DNA of 64,000 nt from Mesorhizobium xinjiangense (GCF_009749525.1 NZ_WOAC01000012.1:62001-126000), one strand, 5' to 3'. Shown: positions 9,252 through 17,218, counted from the first letter of the stretch. Notes: generated by a model not told the origin, from the letters alone. Numbers and translations: made by a program.

Positions 9252-9354
9252 TTGCTCCATTGTAGCAAGAGAGCCATGCACGGGGCGTGCAATGTCGCGC
9301 CTTGGCGCCTTGATTTTTGCACGGTTCGTGCATCATTATGACCAAAGGTGCACG
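9252..9354. promoter_or_regulatory. Operator cluster between hppD and the AsnC/Lrp gene
   Basis: Two perfect inverted repeats share the same arms, TGCACG-N3-CGTGCA, at 9277-9291 and 9318-9332, with starts 41 bp (about four helical turns) apart. A further half site TGCACG lies at 9349-9354. A third inverted repeat, TTGCT-N7-AGCAA at 9252-9268, surrounds a TACAAT (9259-9264, minus strand) that is a good -10 for hppD. The arrangement fits wrapped binding by the divergently encoded AsnC/Lrp protein. Confidence 0.65.
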
Positions 9355-9365
9355 GAGTTAGAGAA

Positions 9366-9818
9366 ATGGATCAGTATGACCGCAAGATGTTGGCGCTTCT
9401 GCAGGAGGACGCGCGGCTGACCAACAACGATCTCGGCGAGCGGGTGAACCTGTCTCCGTCGCAATGCTCGCGGCGGCGCCAGCGGCTCGAGGAGGAGGGC
9501 TATATCCGCGGCTATCGCGCCATGCTCGACCGCGAAAAGATGGGCTTTTCGCTGGTCAACATCATCACGGTGACGCTGGCGACGCACAATCGCGACAATG
9601 CACGCCGCTTCGCCGAGCTTTTGTCCGATCTGCCCGAGGTGCAGGAGGCCTATGCGCTGACCGGCGAGATGGACTATGTGGTCAAGGTCGTCACGCCTGA
9701 CCTGAAATCGCTGTCGGAATTCGTCAACGGCGTGCTGTTGCCGCATGAATCGGTGCAGCACGTAAAGACGGCGATCGTGCTGGAGACGCTGAAGGAGACG
9801 CCGAGCCTTCCCGTGTGA
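9366..9818 (+). CDS. Lrp/AsnC-family transcriptional regulator
   Basis: 150-residue regulator with an N-terminal helix-turn-helix (NNDLGERVNLSPSQCSRRRQRLEEEGYI) and a C-terminal RAM ligand-binding domain (VQEAYALTGEMDYVVKV). The start at ATG 9366 has GGAG 8 bp upstream; a GTG at 9348 is in frame but would place part of an operator half site inside the gene. Being divergent from hppD, it probably controls tyrosine catabolism in response to an aromatic amino acid and regulates itself. Both roles are inferred. Confidence 0.92.
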   Translation: MDQYDRKMLALLQEDARLTNNDLGERVNLSPSQCSRRRQRLEEEGYIRGYRAMLDREKMGFSLVNIITVTLATHNRDNARRFAELLSDLPEVQEAYALTGEMDYVVKVVTPDLKSLSEFVNGVLLPHESVQHVKTAIVLETLKETPSLPV

Positions 9819-9846
9819 GGGGGCGTCATAGTGCTCAGGTCGTTCA
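9818..9846. repeat. Remnant of an intergenic repeat end
   Basis: The stretch from the Lrp stop codon (GGGGGCGTC, then TAGTGCTCAGG, then CAA) is nearly identical to the right flank of the long inverted repeat at 24865-24890. It looks like a decayed single end of the same repeat family. The rest of the gap to dctP shows no gene. Confidence 0.45.
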
Positions 9847-10021
9847 AGATTGCGCGCCGGGACCCATTGCGCTTCGCGGCCGGAATTCATGGATATGTTA
9901 CAAAATAGTGGCCAGCCCTGTCTTCCTTGTCACATAAAAATGGTTATGGTTGGCGCTCGACCGTTCGTCGGCGATGGTTGATAATCGCCGTGAATGGTGG
10001 AGATCAAACGGGAGGAGACGA

Positions 10022-11071
10022 ATGCGACATTATTCATTCAGATCAATGCTTTTGGCCGGCGCGGTCGCCTGCGCGGGGCTGCTGGCAGGCAGCGCCGCTG
10101 GGCTCGCGCAGGAAGTGACGCTGCGCCTGCACCAGTTCCTGCCGCCGCAGGCCAATGTGCCGAAGCTGGTGCTCGATCCGTGGGCCGACAAGGTCGAGGA
10201 GGATTCGGACGGGCGCATAAAGGTCGAGCGCTATCCGGCCATGCAGCTCGGCGGCACGCCGCCGCAACTGATGGATCAGGCCATCGACGGCACGGTCGAC
10301 ATCATCTGGACGGTTGTCGGTTACACGCCGGGTCGGTTTCCGCGCGCCGAAGTCTTCGAACTTCCCTTCATGATGACCAATGCCGAAGCGACATCTCGGG
10401 CTTACTGGGATTTGTTCGAGAAGGAGATGAAGGACACGGACTTCAAGGACGTCCATATCCTCGGCACCTGGGTGCACGGCCCGGGCATGATCCATTCGAA
10501 CAGGCCGATCAGCAAGCTCGAGGACTTGAAAGGGCTGAAGGTGCGCGCACCCACCCGCATCATCACCGGGCTGTTCGGCGAACTTGGCGCCACGCCCGTC
10601 GGCATGCCGGTGCCGGCGATCACGGAGGCGCTGTCGAAGGGCGTCATCGACGCCTGCGTCATCCCCTGGGAGGTCACGCCGGCCCTCAAGGTGCCCGAAC
10701 TGGTCGAGAACCACACCGAATTCGGCGGCGACCACGCGCTCTACACCACCGCCTTCGTGCTGGCGATGAACAAGGACCGCTATGAGAGCCTGCCGGACGA
10801 TCTCAAAAAGGTCATCGACGACAATTCGGGGCAGGAGTTCTCGGCATTCGCCGGCAAGACCCAGGCGGGCGCCGACGTGCCGAGCCGGCAGATCGCCGTC
10901 GACATGGGCAACAACATCATCACGCTCGATGAAGCCGAGGTCGAACGCTGGAAAGAGGCCGCGCAGCCCGTCTACGACAAATGGGTTCAGGAAATGGAGG
11001 CAGAGGGCATCGATGGCCAGGCCCTGATCGACGAGGCAAACGCGCTGATCGACAAATACACCGACATGTGA
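10022..11071 (+). CDS. dctP: TRAP transporter substrate-binding protein DctP
   Basis: 349-residue periplasmic solute receptor of a tripartite ATP-independent transporter. A signal peptide (about residues 1-29, ending GLAQ) is followed by a DctP fold with the motifs GRIKVERYPAMQLGG, HGPGMIHSNRPI and LKGLKVRAPTRI, the last containing the arginine that usually binds a carboxylate. Start ATG 10022 follows GGAGGAG at 10011-10017. The ligand is unknown; adjacency to hppD and AsnC suggests an aromatic or amino-acid-derived carboxylate. Confidence 0.93.
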   Translation: MRHYSFRSMLLAGAVACAGLLAGSAAGLAQEVTLRLHQFLPPQANVPKLVLDPWADKVEEDSDGRIKVERYPAMQLGGTPPQLMDQAIDGTVDIIWTVVGYTPGRFPRAEVFELPFMMTNAEATSRAYWDLFEKEMKDTDFKDVHILGTWVHGPGMIHSNRPISKLEDLKGLKVRAPTRIITGLFGELGATPVGMPVPAITEALSKGVIDACVIPWEVTPALKVPELVENHTEFGGDHALYTTAFVLAMNKDRYESLPDDLKKVIDDNSGQEFSAFAGKTQAGADVPSRQIAVDMGNNIITLDEAEVERWKEAAQPVYDKWVQEMEAEGIDGQALIDEANALIDKYTDM

Positions 11072-11126
11072 GGCGGATGCCGGATCATGGAGGCGGGCGC
11101 CGTCCCGCCTCCATGGCGCCGGTCGA

Positions 11127-11175
11127 CAGAGCATGTCCCGCCCAAACGTTTCCGTTTGAAGCGAACGCGCGCTAG
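11127..11175 (-). repeat. Short copy of the CTAG-bounded mosaic repeat
   Basis: In minus orientation this reads CTAGCGCGCGTTCGC, then the first hairpin (TTCAAACG ... CGTTT), joined directly to GCGGGACATG. The middle part of the full-length element at 13209-13328 is missing. It lies in the dctP-dctQ gap. Confidence 0.7.
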
Positions 11176-11185
11176 GTCATTGCCC

Positions 11186-11246
11186 GTCGGACGTTCTCGT
11201 GGCATCAAGTCGGACGTTGATCGCTAGACTGTTATTTGCCATAACA
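11186..11246. promoter_or_regulatory. Direct repeat and palindrome upstream of dctQ
   Basis: GTCGGACGTT occurs twice, at 11186-11195 and 11209-11218, 23 bp apart. A palindrome TGTTAT-TTGCC-ATAACA follows at 11230-11246, about 70 bp before dctQ. These are candidate regulator sites in the unusually long 247-bp dctP-dctQ gap. No function can be shown from sequence. Confidence 0.35.
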
Positions 11247-11318
11247 ATTCCGGAGGCGAGTTGCACTGCGACCGGTGGGTGGGACCGCAACGGGACGCAA
11301 TCAGGTGGGAGGTACCGC

Positions 11319-11849
11319 ATGGCCTTATCGGCGGTCATATATGGATTGGCGCGCATCATGGCGATCCTCGGCGGGGTGGTGCTTGCCGTCCTGATCGTCA
11401 TGACGGTGGTCAGCATCACCGGCCGTTCGCTGATCTTTCTCGGCCTGGCGCCGGTGCCGGGGGATTTCGAACTGGTCGAGGTGGGAACGGCCTTTGCCGT
11501 CTTCGCCTTCCTGCCCTGGTGCCAGCTCAATCGCGGCCACGCCAGTGTCGACCTGTTCACCAGCTATCTGCCCGATTCGGTCAACAGATGGATCGACCTC
11601 GTCGCGGAAATCCTGATGACCATCGCCCTCATCGTCATCGCCTGGCGGCTTTGGGTCGGCATGATGGACAAGGTCCGCTACGGCGAGACGACCTTCATCC
11701 TGCAGTTTCCGGTGTGGTGGGGCTTTGCCGCTGCAATGGTCGGCGCGGTCGTCTGTGTGATCGTTTCGATATACATGACCGGCGTGCGCCTGCGTGAGGT
11801 GCGCAGGGGCCGTTCGGAATTCGCGCCGACGCATGGGGGCATGCTTTGA
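11319..11849 (+). CDS. dctQ: TRAP transporter small permease DctQ
   Basis: 176-residue inner-membrane subunit with four predicted transmembrane helices (about residues 8-30, 45-65, 85-107 and 128-150). The start is ATG 11319 with GGTGGGAGG upstream; the in-frame extension to 11199 would translate the regulatory gap. The DctQ motif around FLPWCQLNRGHASVDLF is present. The stop overlaps the TTG start of dctM. Confidence 0.9.
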   Translation: MALSAVIYGLARIMAILGGVVLAVLIVMTVVSITGRSLIFLGLAPVPGDFELVEVGTAFAVFAFLPWCQLNRGHASVDLFTSYLPDSVNRWIDLVAEILMTIALIVIAWRLWVGMMDKVRYGETTFILQFPVWWGFAAAMVGAVVCVIVSIYMTGVRLREVRRGRSEFAPTHGGML

Positions 11850-13168
11850 CCAATTTCGAACTCGGCATCTGGTCGTTCCCGGTCCTTCTTCTTCTCATAT
11901 TCCTGCGCATACCGATCGGTCTTTCCATGCTGCTTTGCGGCATCGTGGGCACCTGGCTGGTGACGGGTACGTGGAATCCGATCCTGGCGAAGCTCAAGGC
12001 CGAAACCTACTCCACCTTCTCGAACCATTCGCTGTCGATCATCCCGCTCTTTCTGCTGATGGGACAGTTCGCCGGGCTCGGCGGGATGTCGCAATCCCTG
12101 TTCAAGGCGGCCAACACCTGGCTCGGCCATCGCCGCGGCGGCGTTGCGATGGCGGCGATCGGCGCGTGCGCCGGTTTCGGGGCGATCTGCGGATCGTCGC
12201 TGGCCACCGCCGCCACCATGGCTCAGGTCGCGCTGCCCGAACTGCGCCGCTACGGCTATTCGGGCGGCCTGGCGACGGGAACCCTGGCCGCCGGCGGCAC
12301 GCTCGGCATCCTCATCCCGCCTTCGGTCGTGCTGGTGATCTACGCCATCCTCGCCGAACAGAACATCGCCAAGCTGTTCCTCTCGGCCTTCGTGCCGGGC
12401 ATTCTGGCGGCGATCGGCTACATGCTCGCGATCTCGATCTATGTCCGGCTCTATCCCGGTTCTGCCGGCGCAAGCCCGCGCGCTACCTACCGGGAACGCT
12501 TCGGGGCCCTGTTCGACGTGTGGCCGGTGCTTCTGGTCTTTTTCGCTGTCGTCGGGGGCATCTATTTCGGCTGGTTCACGCCGACGGAAGCCGCGGCGAT
12601 CGGCGCGGCCGGCACGGGGCTCATCGCGCTGGTCAATGGCGGCCTTACGCGCAAGACATTCATCGATTCCATCCTGGCGACGGCCGTGGCCACCGGCATG
12701 ATCTTCTTCATCGTCTTCGGAGCCTCGATCTATAACGGCTTCCTGGCCCTGTCGCAGGTGCCGCAGGAAGCAGCCGCCTATATATCGGGGCAGGGTTTCA
12801 ACCCGTGGATCGTGCTGGTCGCCATTCTGGTGCTCTATCTGCTGCTCGGCTGCGTGATGGATTCGCTGTCGATGATCCTTTTGACCATCCCGATCTTCTT
12901 CCCGATCGTGACGGCGCTCGACTTCGGACTTCCGGCGGAAGAGTTTGCCATCTGGTTCGGCATATTGGTTCTGATCGTGGTGGAGGTCGGTCTGATCACG
13001 CCGCCGGTGGGGATGAACCTCTTCGTCATCAATTCCATGGCCAAGGATACGCCGATCGTCGCGACCTATCGCGGCGTCACGCCCTTCGTGCTGGCGGATC
13101 TGACACGCACCGTGCTGCTCGTCCTGTTTCCGCCGATCACGCTGTTCTTGTTGCGCATATTGTATTGA
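11846..13168 (+). CDS. dctM: TRAP transporter large permease DctM
   Basis: 440-residue polytopic permease that carries the sodium-coupled translocation path. Family motifs include SIIPLFLLMGQFAG, GFGAICGSSLATAATM and LGILIPPSVVLVIYA, and the C-terminal half has EVGLITPPVGMNLFVINSMAKD. Translation starts at TTG 11846, overlapping the dctQ stop, so the two permease subunits are coupled. Confidence 0.95.
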   Translation: MTNFELGIWSFPVLLLLIFLRIPIGLSMLLCGIVGTWLVTGTWNPILAKLKAETYSTFSNHSLSIIPLFLLMGQFAGLGGMSQSLFKAANTWLGHRRGGVAMAAIGACAGFGAICGSSLATAATMAQVALPELRRYGYSGGLATGTLAAGGTLGILIPPSVVLVIYAILAEQNIAKLFLSAFVPGILAAIGYMLAISIYVRLYPGSAGASPRATYRERFGALFDVWPVLLVFFAVVGGIYFGWFTPTEAAAIGAAGTGLIALVNGGLTRKTFIDSILATAVATGMIFFIVFGASIYNGFLALSQVPQEAAAYISGQGFNPWIVLVAILVLYLLLGCVMDSLSMILLTIPIFFPIVTALDFGLPAEEFAIWFGILVLIVVEVGLITPPVGMNLFVINSMAKDTPIVATYRGVTPFVLADLTRTVLLVLFPPITLFLLRILY

Positions 13169-13187
13169 GGCGCATTTTTGCGACCAG

Positions 13188-13362
13188 CGTCATCCCGGCG
13201 AAGCGGCGCTAGCGCGCGTTTGCTTCAACGGAAACGTTTGAAGCAAAGATATGCGCGCCAGATCGATATGCTGGAACATGTACCTTTCGCTCAAACGAAT
13301 TCGTTTGAGCGAAAGGTACATGTTCTAGGTCCCGGACAGCCCTTCGGGCTTCCGGGATGACG
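13188..13362. repeat. Inverted repeat CGTCATCCCGG framing the mosaic repeat
   Basis: The arms CGTCATCCCGG (13188-13198) and CCGGGATGACG (13352-13362) are perfect inverted copies flanking the element at 13209-13328. The right side also forms a small hairpin AGCCC-TTC-GGGCT at 13338-13350. A related CGTCATTCCGG/GGGATGACG pair lies at 57463-57509. Together they may terminate dctM transcription. Confidence 0.55.
13209..13328 (+). repeat. Full-length CTAG-bounded mosaic repeat, single unit
   Basis: A 120-bp element begins CTAGCGCGCG and ends ATGTTCTAG. It has two hairpins: TTCAACG/CGTTTGAA near 13222-13242, and a long one with GAACATGTACCTTTCGCTCAAACG against its complement at about 13274-13325. 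A linker, AAGATATGCGCGCCAGATC, joins them. It matches the elements at 30885-31112 and 11127-11175. Confidence 0.8.
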
Positions 13363-13392
13363 TGTTGCAAATGCCGGTAAGCGGCGTGCGCG

Positions 13393-13728
13393 CTACACGC
13401 CCATCTGCTGGACGAGGCCGTAGAGATTGGTGCAGCGGCCGCCGGTGCGGCAATAGGCGAGCACCGGCCCGGGCAAGGTTTTCAGCGCCGCGCCCATCTC
13501 GCGTACGTCCTCTTCGGTGATGGCGCCGCTGACGACGGGAATGAAGCGGAACTCCAGTCCGGCCGATTGCGCCGCCGCCTCGATGCCGTCATGCGGCACG
13601 GCCCCGTCCTCGCTGTCGGGACGGTTGCAGACCAGGCTTTTGAAGCCGGCATCGGCGATCGCCTGCACATGATCGGCCGAGATCTGCCCGGCCACGGCGA
13701 ATTCGTCATTGATCTGGCAGATCTCCAT
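13393..13728 (-). CDS. DUF442/TIGR01244-family sulfur transferase (rhodanese-like half of Blh)
   Basis: 111-residue protein matching the tyrosine-phosphatase-like/rhodanese-like domain fused to Blh in Xylella and Agrobacterium. The active loop is AYCRTGGR with the nucleophilic cysteine. It probably transfers persulfide sulfur, for example from the product of the adjacent dioxygenase to an acceptor such as sulfite. It is the last gene of the pmpA-pmpB-dioxygenase-DUF442 operon. Confidence 0.87.
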   Translation of the reverse strand: MEICQINDEFAVAGQISADHVQAIADAGFKSLVCNRPDSEDGAVPHDGIEAAAQSAGLEFRFIPVVSGAITEEDVREMGAALKTLPGPVLAYCRTGGRCTNLYGLVQQMGV

Positions 13729-13778
13729 CGCGCCTCACCTCTTCTCGCAATATGCGGCCGGCACACGGCCCTTTCGGA

Positions 13779-14675
13779 TTACAGGCCGTTGACCGGCACT
13801 TTCAGGAACGTCTTGCCATCTTGATCCTTCGGGGGCAACTGGCCGCCGCGCATGTTGACCTGCAGCGACGGGATGATGAGCTTCGGCATGGCAAGCGTCT
13901 TGTCGCGCGTCTCGCGCATGTCGACGAACTCGTCCTCCGTGACGCCGTCGCGGACATGGACATTGTGCGCCCGTTCCTCGGCCACCGTCGTTTCCCATCT
14001 GATGTCGCGCCCGTTGGGCCCGTAGTCGTGGCAGATGAACAGCCGCGTCTCGTCGGGCAGTGACAGGACGCGGCGGATCGAGCGGTAGAGCGTGCGCGCG
14101 TCGCCGCCGGGAAAATCGGCGCGCGCCGAGCCGCCGTCGGGCATGAAAAGCGTGTCGCCGACGAAGGCGGCATCGCCGACGACATGCGTCATGCAGGCCG
14201 GCGTGTGGCCGGGCGTGAGCATGGCGTAGGCGGTCATGGTGCCGATCTCGTAGCTGTCGCCATCGTCGAACAGGCGGTCGAACTGCGAGCCGTCACGCTG
14301 GAACTCGGTGCCTTCGTTGAAGATCTTGCCGAAGACGTCCTGGACGATGGTGATGTTCTTGCCGATGCCCATCCTGCCGCCGAGCTCTTTCTGGATGTAG
14401 GGCGCGGCGGAGAGATGGTCGGCATGGACATGGGTCTCGATGACCCATTCCAGCGTCCAGCCATTGTCCCGGATATGCTTGATGATCTCGTCGGCGTGAT
14501 CGTAGGCGATACGGCCCGCGGCATAGTCGATGTCCATCACCGAATCGATGACGGCGCAGGCGTCGGAGGCCGGGTCCTTGACGATATAGGAAACCGTGTT
14601 GGTGGCCTCGTCGAAGAAGCCGATGACCTCCGGCTTGACGGAGGTGTCAGGCGTAAAGGGCAGGGGCGACGGCAT
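13779..14675 (-). CDS. blh: MBL-fold persulfide dioxygenase (Blh/ETHE1-like)
   Basis: 298-residue metallo-beta-lactamase-fold protein of the ETHE1/Blh type. Iron ligands are seen in ETHVHADHLSA, TPGHTPACM and FVGDTLF. The enzyme probably oxidises glutathione persulfide to sulfite in sulfide detoxification. In Xylella, Blh is one polypeptide with an extra DUF442 domain; here that domain is a separate downstream gene. Regulation by BigR is inferred from the divergent bigR gene and the palindrome between them. Confidence 0.88.
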   Translation of the reverse strand: MPSPLPFTPDTSVKPEVIGFFDEATNTVSYIVKDPASDACAVIDSVMDIDYAAGRIAYDHADEIIKHIRDNGWTLEWVIETHVHADHLSAAPYIQKELGGRMGIGKNITIVQDVFGKIFNEGTEFQRDGSQFDRLFDDGDSYEIGTMTAYAMLTPGHTPACMTHVVGDAAFVGDTLFMPDGGSARADFPGGDARTLYRSIRRVLSLPDETRLFICHDYGPNGRDIRWETTVAEERAHNVHVRDGVTEDEFVDMRETRDKTLAMPKLIIPSLQVNMRGGQLPPKDQDGKTFLKVPVNGL

Positions 14676-14711
14676 GGGGGTGCCTCCTTGTTGTTGAATG
14701 GTGCGGCCCTG

Positions 14712-15149
14712 TCAGGCCGCCGCAGCGCGAGCGATACGTGTGCGCATCCAACGCGCCGCTATGATGCCCGCAATCATGGCCGTGAGAAAGAGCAGCGTTT
14801 CGGGATGGCCGAGACCCAAGGCAGGGATCGCACCGCCGGGGCAGAAGCCGGCAATACCCCAGCCGATACCGAACACGGCCGCGCCGGCGACAAGTTCGCG
14901 ATCGATCTCCTTGCGTTGCGGCAGGGCGAAGCCACTTTCGAACACTGGTCGCGCTGACCGGGCGAAAACGATGCGATAGCCAATCGCGGCGACCGCCAGG
15001 CCGCCACCCATCACGAAGGCCAGGCTTGGATCCCAGGTTCCGGCGATGTCGAAGAAGTTGAGCACCTTGGCCGGATTGATCATGCCGGAAATGGCTATTC
15101 CGAGGCCGAACAGGCCACCGATCAGGAAGGCTGAAAACAATCTCGGCAT
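14712..15149 (-). CDS. pmpB: YeeE/YedE-family sulfur transporter subunit (PmpB-like)
   Basis: 145-residue membrane protein with about four transmembrane helices and the conserved cysteine motif GFCPGGAIPALGLG of the YeeE/YedE thiosulfate transporter family. It is the half-size form that pairs with PmpA. Start ATG 15149 lies 4 bp after the pmpA stop, with GGAGG inside the end of pmpA; the longer in-frame start at 15182 would overlap pmpA. Confidence 0.87.
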   Translation of the reverse strand: MPRLFSAFLIGGLFGLGIAISGMINPAKVLNFFDIAGTWDPSLAFVMGGGLAVAAIGYRIVFARSARPVFESGFALPQRKEIDRELVAGAAVFGIGWGIAGFCPGGAIPALGLGHPETLLFLTAMIAGIIAARWMRTRIARAAAA

Positions 15150-15153
15150 GACC

Positions 15154-15588
15154 TCATCCTCCGATGACGTGACGTACGACAAAGACGGTCACGAACGCAG
15201 TCAGCATGAAGGTTGCGACAGCGCTGATCGAGCGAAGCGACAAACGTGACATGCCGCAAATCCCGTGGCCGCTCGGGCAGCCGCTGCCGTAGTGCACGCC
15301 GACGCCGACCAGGAAACCGCCGATGATCAACATGCCCGCGCTCGACGGCACGCTGAAGGGAACCGATACACCGGAGAGCAGCAGCGCGAGCGGCGCGAGG
15401 ATCGCGCCGGCGAGAAACGCGGCCCGCCACCGCCAATCCGAGGCGAGGGGTGGCAGCACGCCTGTCAAAATGCCGGTCATGCCGGCGATGCGGCCATGCA
15501 GGGCCATGAGCAGTACCGCAGCCAGCCCGATGAGGGCGCCGCCGGCAAGTGAGGCAAGTGGGGTGAATTCCGTCATGTCTGAACTCAT
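15154..15588 (-). CDS. pmpA: YeeE/YedE-family sulfur transporter subunit (PmpA-like)
   Basis: Half-size YeeE/YedE membrane protein of 144 residues with the cysteine motif [20 protein letters not shown]. With PmpB it should make a complete transporter for a reduced sulfur compound. The start is uncertain: ATG 15588 (MSSD) and ATG 15576 (MTEF) are both possible and neither has a clear ribosome-binding site. It is the first gene of the sulfide operon, divergent from bigR. Confidence 0.86.
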   Translation of the reverse strand: MSSDMTEFTPLASLAGGALIGLAAVLLMALHGRIAGMTGILTGVLPPLASDWRWRAAFLAGAILAPLALLLSGVSVPFSVPSSAGMLIIGGFLVGVGVHYGSGCPSGHGICGMSRLSLRSISAVATFMLTAFVTVFVVRHVIGG

Positions 15589-15618
15589 ACGGTGTTGCAA
15601 AAATTGCGGTAACGTCTA

Positions 15619-15634
15619 CATATGAAAACATATG
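15619..15634. promoter_or_regulatory. BigR-type operator palindrome
   Basis: CATATG-AAAA-CATATG is a perfect AT-rich inverted repeat 23 bp before bigR and 31 bp before pmpA. Known BigR boxes are AT-rich palindromes in the same position. Binding would control both directions. Confidence 0.65.
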
Positions 15635-15656
15635 AATGTGTGCAAGGGTTATTCGA

Positions 15657-16004
15657 ATGGCGGCGATTGAAATTTCTCGCATGGCGGAATCGGCCGAGCG
15701 GGCCGCAGAACTGCTCTCGGTTCTCGCCAACAAGAACCGGCTTCTGGTGCTGTGCAATCTTCTTGAGGGTGAAATGGCGGTGCAGCCGCTCGCCGAAGCG
15801 GTTGGCATGAGCCAGTCGGCGCTGTCGCAGCAGCTGGCGAAGTTGCGGGCGCTGCGCATCGTGACGACACGCCGGGACGGTCGCGAAATCTATTACAGCG
15901 TCGCCTCGCAGGAGACGCGTACCATCCTGGAGACGCTCTACGCCATTTACTGCGCACCGGCAGAAGAGGCGGGCGACGTCCGAGCGGCGGTCGCCGCTGC
16001 CTGA
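15657..16004 (+). CDS. bigR: ArsR-family repressor BigR
   Basis: 115-residue winged-helix repressor that senses sulfide or persulfides. Cys33 (LLVLCNLLEGEM) and Cys99 (YAIYCAPAEE) are 66 residues apart, the same spacing as the redox pair Cys42/Cys108 of Xylella BigR. The recognition helix is GMSQSALSQQLAKLRALRIV. Start ATG 15657 has AAGGG 8 bp upstream; the upstream in-frame GTG would overlap the operator region. Divergent from pmpA-pmpB-blh-DUF442. Confidence 0.9.
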   Translation: MAAIEISRMAESAERAAELLSVLANKNRLLVLCNLLEGEMAVQPLAEAVGMSQSALSQQLAKLRALRIVTTRRDGREIYYSVASQETRTILETLYAIYCAPAEEAGDVRAAVAAA

Positions 16005-16032
16005 GAGGAAGCCTGCCCCTCGCAGCGCCCTC

Positions 16033-17190
16033 TCAGGCCGCCTTTTCCTCGAACAGGCCACCGGCGCCCGCCAGCGCGCGCAGGTGATGGTCCGCATTGC
16101 CGAAGGCGACGTCGATCATCGTCATGCGCTTGAAATAGTGCCCGACGGCATATTCCATCGTCATGCCGACGCCGCCATGGATCTGGATGGCGTTCTCGCC
16201 GACCAGCCTCCCACCGCGGCCGATCTCGGCCTTGGCCGCATGCACGGCGCGGGCGCGTTCGTCGGCATTTGCGCTGTCGGCCATCATGGTGGCGAACATG
16301 GTGATGGAACGCGCCTGCTCGAGCGCCACGAACATGTCGACCGCCTTGTGCTGCAGTGCCTGGAAGGCGCCGATCGGCAAGCCGAACTGCTTGCGCACCT
16401 TCATGTAGTCGACGGTCAGCTCGTGCATGGCCGACATGACGCCGAGGGATTCGGCCGAAAGAGCGGCGATCGCCTGGTCGACGACGGCGCGCACCAGCGT
16501 CATGCCCTTACCGGGCTTGCCGAAGAGCGCGTCGGCACCGACCTTGACATTGTCCAGCGTGATCTCGGCGGCGCGCAGCCCGTCCTGTGTCGGGTAGCCG
16601 CGCCGGGTGAGCCCGTCGGCGCCGGCATCGACGAGAAAGACGCCGACGCCTGTCTCGTCGCGGCTGTCGCCCGAAAGCCGCGCGGTGACGAAGAGCTTGT
16701 CGGCGCAGTCGCCGTGCGTGACCACGCTCTTGGCGCCGTTCAGCACATAGCCGTCGCCGTCCTTCGTCGCGCTCGTCTCGACATGGGCAAGGTCGAAGCG
16801 TGCGTTGCGCTCCTGATGGGCGAAAGCGAGCTTCAGGGCGCCTTCGGCCACCTGCGGCACGAGGTCGGCCTTTTGCGCGGGCGAGCCGCCGAGGCGCAAA
16901 AAGCCGCCGCCGAGCACGACGGTCGCGAAGTATGGTTCCAGCGCCAGCGCCTTGCCGAGCGATTCCATGACGATCATGGTCTCCACCGGCCCGCCGCCGA
17001 TGCCGCCATCCTCTTCCGCGAAGGGCAGGGCCATCAGCCCCATTTCGGCGAAATGCTGCCACATCTCGCCGCTCCAGCCCTCGGCAGCCTTGGCGTAGCG
17101 GTTGCGGTCCTCGAAGCCGTACTTGTCGGCCAGCAGCCGGTCGAGCGAGTCCTTGAGGATCGATTGTTCTTCGGTCAGGTCAAAGTCCAT
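16033..17190 (-). CDS. pimD: Acyl-CoA dehydrogenase (PimD-like small subunit)
   Basis: 385-residue FAD-dependent acyl-CoA dehydrogenase. The N-terminal region MDFDLTEEQSILKDSLDRLLADKYGF, the central beta domain and the C-terminal IHGGVGMTMEYAVGHYFKR helix region are all present. It is the last gene of a run whose order equals pimFABCD of Rhodopseudomonas palustris, where PimC and PimD together oxidise pimeloyl-CoA and other dicarboxyl-CoAs. Start ATG 17190; an in-frame extension would enter a repeat. Confidence 0.85.
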   Translation of the reverse strand: MDFDLTEEQSILKDSLDRLLADKYGFEDRNRYAKAAEGWSGEMWQHFAEMGLMALPFAEEDGGIGGGPVETMIVMESLGKALALEPYFATVVLGGGFLRLGGSPAQKADLVPQVAEGALKLAFAHQERNARFDLAHVETSATKDGDGYVLNGAKSVVTHGDCADKLFVTARLSGDSRDETGVGVFLVDAGADGLTRRGYPTQDGLRAAEITLDNVKVGADALFGKPGKGMTLVRAVVDQAIAALSAESLGVMSAMHELTVDYMKVRKQFGLPIGAFQALQHKAVDMFVALEQARSITMFATMMADSANADERARAVHAAKAEIGRGGRLVGENAIQIHGGVGMTMEYAVGHYFKRMTMIDVAFGNADHHLRALAGAGGLFEEKAA

Positions 17191-17218
17191 GCTGTGTTCC
17201 CACCTGTTGTTTCGGTTG

